This document shows positions 55,129-60,000 of a DNA stretch of 60,000 nt, piece after piece. The first letter of the stretch is position 1. Every line of letters starts with the position of its first letter. Origin of the DNA: Diphasiastrum complanatum (lineage: Eukaryota; Streptophyta; Lycopodiopsida; Lycopodiales; Lycopodiaceae); the NCBI GenBank assembly GCA_029204225.1, contig CM055109.1, forward strand, positions 21,138,349-21,198,348. Direction: 5' to 3'. The notes beneath the pieces are model-generated. The model was given only the letters and a program-made list of their open reading frames with translations, had not been told where the DNA came from and ran no database searches. The position numbers were made by a program, and so were the translations under genes.

Positions 55129-55949
55129 CTGTGTTGCAGCAGATCGCGATCCGCTGCAAAAATGTTCTGGATCATGCGATCCGGAACGTCAACGATCCGC
55201 GACCCGGATCGCAAATTTTTTTAAATTTTTTATTTTTATTTTTTTTGGAAAAAGGAGTAATGGCCCAATTTTTTTTTTTTTTGAGTTTAATACTAACTAA
55301 ACCATAATTGAATGGTGGACATGCTTTTCCAATAGATATCAGAAATCAGTTTTGAATGGTGTTCTGATGCCAATGGTTTGCAGATCTACTGATTCCGTTT
55401 TCTATTAGAAAATGATAGAAAGAGTTAGAAGGAGCCTTCCTTAGACTGGCGGGAATTGTATACTTCTTTTGGAATAGCTGAAACAGGGGGTCCGGGGGGC
55501 GGTAGCCCCCCGGTGGGGCGTTGCCCCCCAACGGCGGGGTCCGGGGGCTGCCGGTAGACCCTGGCCCCGACTGTAAGGCTTCTTCATGATTTGGCCTTCC
55601 AACTCCCTGAGTGAAAACACACTTTTTGGTGTTTTGCACCCGAAACAGTCGGCAAACCATCAGAATCGTGGTGCATCTATGGCTGAAACCATCTACTGAT
55701 GTCCAAATTTCTGAAACCATATGAAAATGCAGATAGTTTTCTTAAACCATCTACTGATGTCCAGATTTCTAATCAATGTAGCCTGCAGCCATCTGAAACC
55801 AAGCAACAGATCTGCATAACAATTGCTTTTTTGATATCCTTTCACATGATACCCATATTGGCAACTATACAAAAAAAATAAAAATTTGCGTTCGGGAAAC
55901 CCTAATGGGAAATCCCGGATCGCGTTCCAGAACGCGGACTGCAACCTTG
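55129..55949. mobile_element. hAT-like non-autonomous element 2, 821 bp
   Basis: Flanked by an exact 8-bp duplication GTCTTAAG (55121-55128 and 55950-55957). Ends are CTGTGTTGCAG and, reversed, CAAGGTTGCAG (GTTGCAG shared). Subterminal CGATCCG-type repeats occur at both ends. Inside are a GC-rich palindromic block (about 55487-55565) and a 27-bp direct repeat AAACCATCTACTGATGTCCA (55685 and 55745). No transposase. Confidence 0.7.
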
Positions 55950-55957
55950 GTCTTAAG

Positions 55958-58163
55958 CTATGGAAACATGGTTTGAAGCTACGGAATTATGGTTTGATGC
56001 AAATGAACTAGCGTTTAAAGCTACAGAACTGTGATTTGATGCAACATATTCTACTGATATGTGGAACTGTGATTTGATCTATGCCTGAGATTAAGTTTGA
56101 TGCAACATATTTTCCTCCAGATCAGATTGTTTGATGCCATATTCAATAGACTTCCCCCGATCAGGCAGCTGGGATGGATCACAAATCCAGTTGCTGGTGT
56201 TGGGGGGGGGGGGGGGGGGGGGGTCATAAAATGAATATTTCTAAAGAGAAATGCATGTGTAACACATACGGAACGCCATTCTTTACGTGCCCACATTTAA
56301 CCATGTTAAGAGCGAGCAGTTGCTATCGGATGACAATTGATTGAGTAGTACTCTAGGTTTGATACTCTGTACCATAGAAACATGGAATTTGGAATGTTCT
56401 TGTTTCGAACTTCATACAGAACATGGGAAAAAGTCCTGCATTTTATACTGAAAGTATTCTTCTTAAAAAACCTTTCTCCCATATTGTGCAATCTGTGCTA
56501 AAAGGCGTTTTTTTTTTAAAAATTACAATTGTTCATTTATTTGTAATGTTTTGTATGTACTCAATGTACATACTTTTGCAGAAGCCCATTCTTCCCAACT
56601 TCCGGATCAAAAGGCTTTTTTTTTTTAATAAATTTTTTCTTACAAGTGAGAAATTAAAAAACAAAAGCTCATTCTTCTATTTTTTGAAAATATGTTTTCG
56701 TATGAAAGGAGTGCAATGTACTAGAAAAGCCCAAATAAAGTTTTTGTGCTTTGAAATATGTAACAATCAATACATCTTACTAAATCAATGTGTTCCGGTG
56801 ACTTTGATCCTGATTCCCAATTATCGATAGGTGTTTGAATTTCCCATACGTGTCACATGTTAGAAATGACTACCATATGAACATATTAAGTTAAAAGTCA
56901 GAAGCTGATTTTTGAACTAAATTGTTATGTAGTTAATGCTAGTATTTATATAGTAATTCAAATGTATGTTTGAAAACGCTAGGGATATTTGTATATCCTG
57001 TTGCTTATGATCTAGAATATTTAAGCATAGAATAATCAATATAAAAACTTTATTTTTGTAGTTACTAAATATGCATGTTAGACCTACAATATTTATCAAA
57101 AGCTTACCCTATAAAGTTTACAAACCTTAAGCTATATTGGCTATTTGTAAAAGTTAATCCCTAAATTATATTGATCACAATCTATAGTAGATCTATGTAT
57201 CTTCTAATATTATACCTATAAACTTCAAGCCCTCACTTATCATATTTGTAGATATTAGATACCAACATCAATGTGAGTATACTAGATACTATATAAATTT
57301 AATATGGTTATTGCATTCAAATTTCAGATATACAATACATTAGCATATAGAATTTAAACTATAAGTCTTATCCTAATAGGTTGTAGGACTTGCTTACCAT
57401 TCTGAAGTGCATAGTTTCTATGTCTAATACAATATTTAGCATGCTGTGGTTTCTAGTACTTTGTCTATTTCTTGTTTACTCTTGTAATGTCCATGATGTT
57501 GATTTTAGTTTCTCGTTTCCTTTTGTTTTGTTCTTTAAGTTTTTCTTGTTAGTTGTTGTTTCTGTCTTTGTCAGCATCGGTTCTACCCAAGAGAACCAAG
57601 ATTCTCTTGAAATCTAGATGGCAATTTATACTTGAGTACTTAGGTGGTGCTTGTGGGGTAAGATAATTTTTTGTTGCATTTATCTATTGTTTCAAGCTTT
57701 GCCTAATGACAAGTCTTCTTAAATTGAATTTGTGACTCTGGATATATTCTAATGTCACAAAGAGAGTTGTTTGTCATTTTAGTCGAGATACGAACTCTTC
57801 ATTAGTTTTTTGTCTAACTATTGTCAAGCTATGTGCTCTCATTGGCATATCTATTAAGGATGCAAATGCCCATGCAATTAATCTAAGTTTATATTGACCA
57901 TAGCTGACTGATCTTACTTGATGGTATGATCATGATGGTAAAGTTCAGTGTATCATAGTGACAATTCTAACAATTTTTTAAGTCTTTTGGGTTACATTCC
58001 CCCTTTCTCATTGTAGATTTTTTTAAATTCTTTGAAGTATTTTTAGATTCATGTATGATGGTTCATGGCTTATTAAGGATTTACATCGTGGTTAGATCCA
58101 TGGTTAGTTCACTTATATATTTTGCTTTATTTTTAGGTTCTTAAGGTTTTTGATAGTTTAGGC
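55958..58163. other. Intron sequence, AT-rich, with a poly(G) run
   Basis: No gene recognised. A run of about 24 G lies at 56199-56222. The open frame at 57390-57617 is low-complexity hydrophobic and not supported as a gene. Confidence 0.45.
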
Positions 58164-59088
58164 CGCAAGTACCCCCGTTCTGAACCTTTTGGTGTGGAGC
58201 ATTCCATTCCGTATGTACGAAACATAATTAAATTTTCTTTCTTTTTGGTAATTTTTCCTCCCTTAAAATCATAGTAGTGCAAGCATAGCTTTTCTGTTCT
58301 GGAACCTTTTAAAGGTCTCAAGGGAGTTATATTTGATTCTGAAAGACAGGTGTAGGAAAAGTTCAATTGTTATCCTGGATTCCTTGATAGTACTAATTTA
58401 ATAGGTAGAGCCTATTTTGTTCTAAATGTACAGAAAATAGTACATGATATCAATCTTATAAATCCTTCGGAGATGCTGTTTCAGGGCATGCATTGCCCGT
58501 ATATATCTCCTGATAGCAAGAGTAAGACATTGTTTGTCCAACTAGGAGAAAGTGAGCCAATTTAGCCGTGTAATGATAGCCTCTTAAAGCCTACAAACAC
58601 GTTGCTCAGTGTTACTTATTTCATGGCCTCTTTGAAATGTGTTAGTAGATTTTTTTCCATGCATGTTTCGCAAACAATTGTGAGTTTCATTTTCCACCAG
58701 TTCAATCATGTCAACGTCCATTAAAGCCTTCTTTGCCTTACATGCTTGCTGAATGTAGGCCTGCTTATTGGCATACTCTATTCACTTGTGCTAAGGCAGC
58801 AATACCGGGTTTGTTTCAAATATGCAGTTAGTAAAAGGGTAGGACCATTGTACTAGTTCACAATGATTGAGACCCTTCAGAATGCAAGGTTTAAATGGTT
58901 TTTTGAAGTCTAGATAGTCTTGTTAAGGCAGCCCAAATGCCATTCCGTATTTTAACTAGTTTTAGAAAAATTACAATTTTCTTTTAACTACTATAGAAAT
59001 TGTGTTTTGAATTTCTTTCATGTTCTGAAATGAAATGCGTTCGGAGCATTGTTTTGAAACGTGTTTCGTTTCAGAACGGGCAACTATG
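58164..59088. mobile_element. hAT-like non-autonomous element 3, 925 bp
   Basis: Flanks GTTTAGGC (58156-58163) and GTTTAGGT (59089-59096) match at 7 of 8 bases. The left end CGCAAGTACCCCCGTTCTGAA and the reversed right end CATAGTTGCCCGTTCTGAAA share CCCGTTCTGAA, and the right end starts CATAGTTGC as in MITE 1. No coding capacity. Confidence 0.55.
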
Positions 59089-59096
59089 GTTTAGGT

Positions 59097-60000
59097 TTGT
59101 CAATGATTTACTTCTTGCCGTTTTGGCTTTCAATATTGATTGTTTCATTTGTTTGCAAATTTATATTCCTTCGCTGTGGTTAGATAGGTTCTCAGTTTGT
59201 TCTTCATGTAGTAAACTTTGAAAATCTTTTGTTCTTTGGTTTTGTTATCCTGAATATAGTTGAACTGTAAAGCAAGTTGTGCGATCATTTTTTCCTTTTA
59301 TAAAGAACTCCGTGATGGCTTCTAAATGGATCTTTTGATTTTTAATGAGAGATTATTATCACTAATTGGAGTTTCAGTTTTTTGAATCCTAACTTTTGAG
59401 TGTAACAAGCGGGCTTATCTAGGTGCCTCCTGCTATACAAGCATCCTAGCAAACAAATTAGGAGTGTGGTCAGCACTGATTTTGACCTTGGACTATTAGC
59501 TTTTGGGAAGGCATGGTCCTGAGCACCTTTCTAGATATAAGCTCTTCATCCTTCAATACTGCAGATCTTTGTTCTTCCGTCCCTTCATCCCTTTTGTTTT
59601 GGTAGAAGTCATGGAACGATTTAACCTATTGGCTAGATATAATTCAAATAACTTCATGATTTTACTGAAGGCCCCTATCAAGTAGTCGAATTTACAATCT
59701 TTGCATGTTAGTACTTGTATGTTTTTCTCCAAGTCATCTAAGGTGATGCCTCTTGATTACAATCCGTGCCACCCAAGTGATCTATGTCCCTTACAATATC
59801 TTGATGTATGTTGGCCAAAGGTAAATGTTAGGAATAGCATAACCACATGAAAGGCAAAGCTAGCTTGATCCACCCAGCCAATGCATTCTCTTATAGAATG
59901 CCCCTACCCTTTTACTAACTGCATGAGGAGTTAGTAAAAGGGTAGGACTGATACTAACCGTTCATGCTGCATGCATGGGTTACTGATGCATGAGGAGTCC
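59097..60000. other. Intron sequence to the window edge
   Basis: Non-coding. A 24-base direct repeat around GAGTTAGTAAAAGGGTAGGA occurs near 59930 with a related TTAGTAAAAGGGTAGGACC at 58827. Nothing else recognised. Confidence 0.4.

Noticed and set aside
57390-57617. 75-codon hydrophobic frame
   Set aside because: T-rich sequence translated as Phe/Leu/Val; no start context or homology.

Overview
The window is nuclear DNA of a land plant, most likely a seed plant with large, transposon-filled introns. The evidence is GT-AG introns of 0.1 to 16 kb, a plant-type DHHC palmitoyltransferase tail, a plant extended-PHD gene, and many plant Ty1/copia and Ty3/gypsy pieces. The sequence does not let me name the species.

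Two host genes lie on the + strand. (1) At 5935-7140 is the last exon of a protein S-acyltransferase (PAT, DHHC type). Its catalytic exons lie left of the window, and its last intron (1-5934) holds a Ty3/gypsy element, a copia scrap and a LINE scrap. (2) From 26984 to beyond the right edge runs a very large chromatin-type gene. I resolved eleven coding exons, and the splice phases agree throughout (6192 nt = 2064 codons, no stop). It has a Cys-rich CxCH motif of the IDM1/TIFY-associated kind near the N-terminus, a long disordered basic middle, and a PHD finger followed by an extended PHD (ePHD) that continues past the window. A 15,965-bp intron (38094-54058) cuts between the PHD and the first Cys pair of the ePHD.

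The 7.1-26.1 kb spacer is a graveyard of copia elements: two related + strand copies, then a scrambled -/+/- mosaic, and a gypsy integrase remnant. It also has a run of CACACGTGTG palindromes. A 36-37 bp minisatellite lies just upstream of the inferred promoter of gene 2.

The 16-kb intron holds the most striking material. A Ty3/gypsy chromovirus with recognisable LTRs (40353-40682 and 51834-52148) is interrupted by two LINEs in the same orientation, joined head to tail through a (TC)n microsatellite. A second LINE pair, also joined through (TC)n, sits just before it at 38.7-40.3 kb. One LINE has complete-looking ORF1 and ORF2. Five LINE 3' ends in the window share a GTCTT/AAGAC hairpin, and the inner stem shows paired changes between subfamilies. 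All five end in a TTTC/TC-type tract rather than poly(A). ORF1 looks like the coiled-coil/RRM/CTD type best known from animal L1. I consider this LINE family, its tail and its apparent use of (TC)n as a landing site the best candidate for an undescribed system here.

Small DNA transposons occur in the introns of gene 2: a 195-bp Helitron-like element inside a (TA)n run, three hAT-like non-autonomous elements with related ends and 8-bp duplications, and one further hAT candidate.
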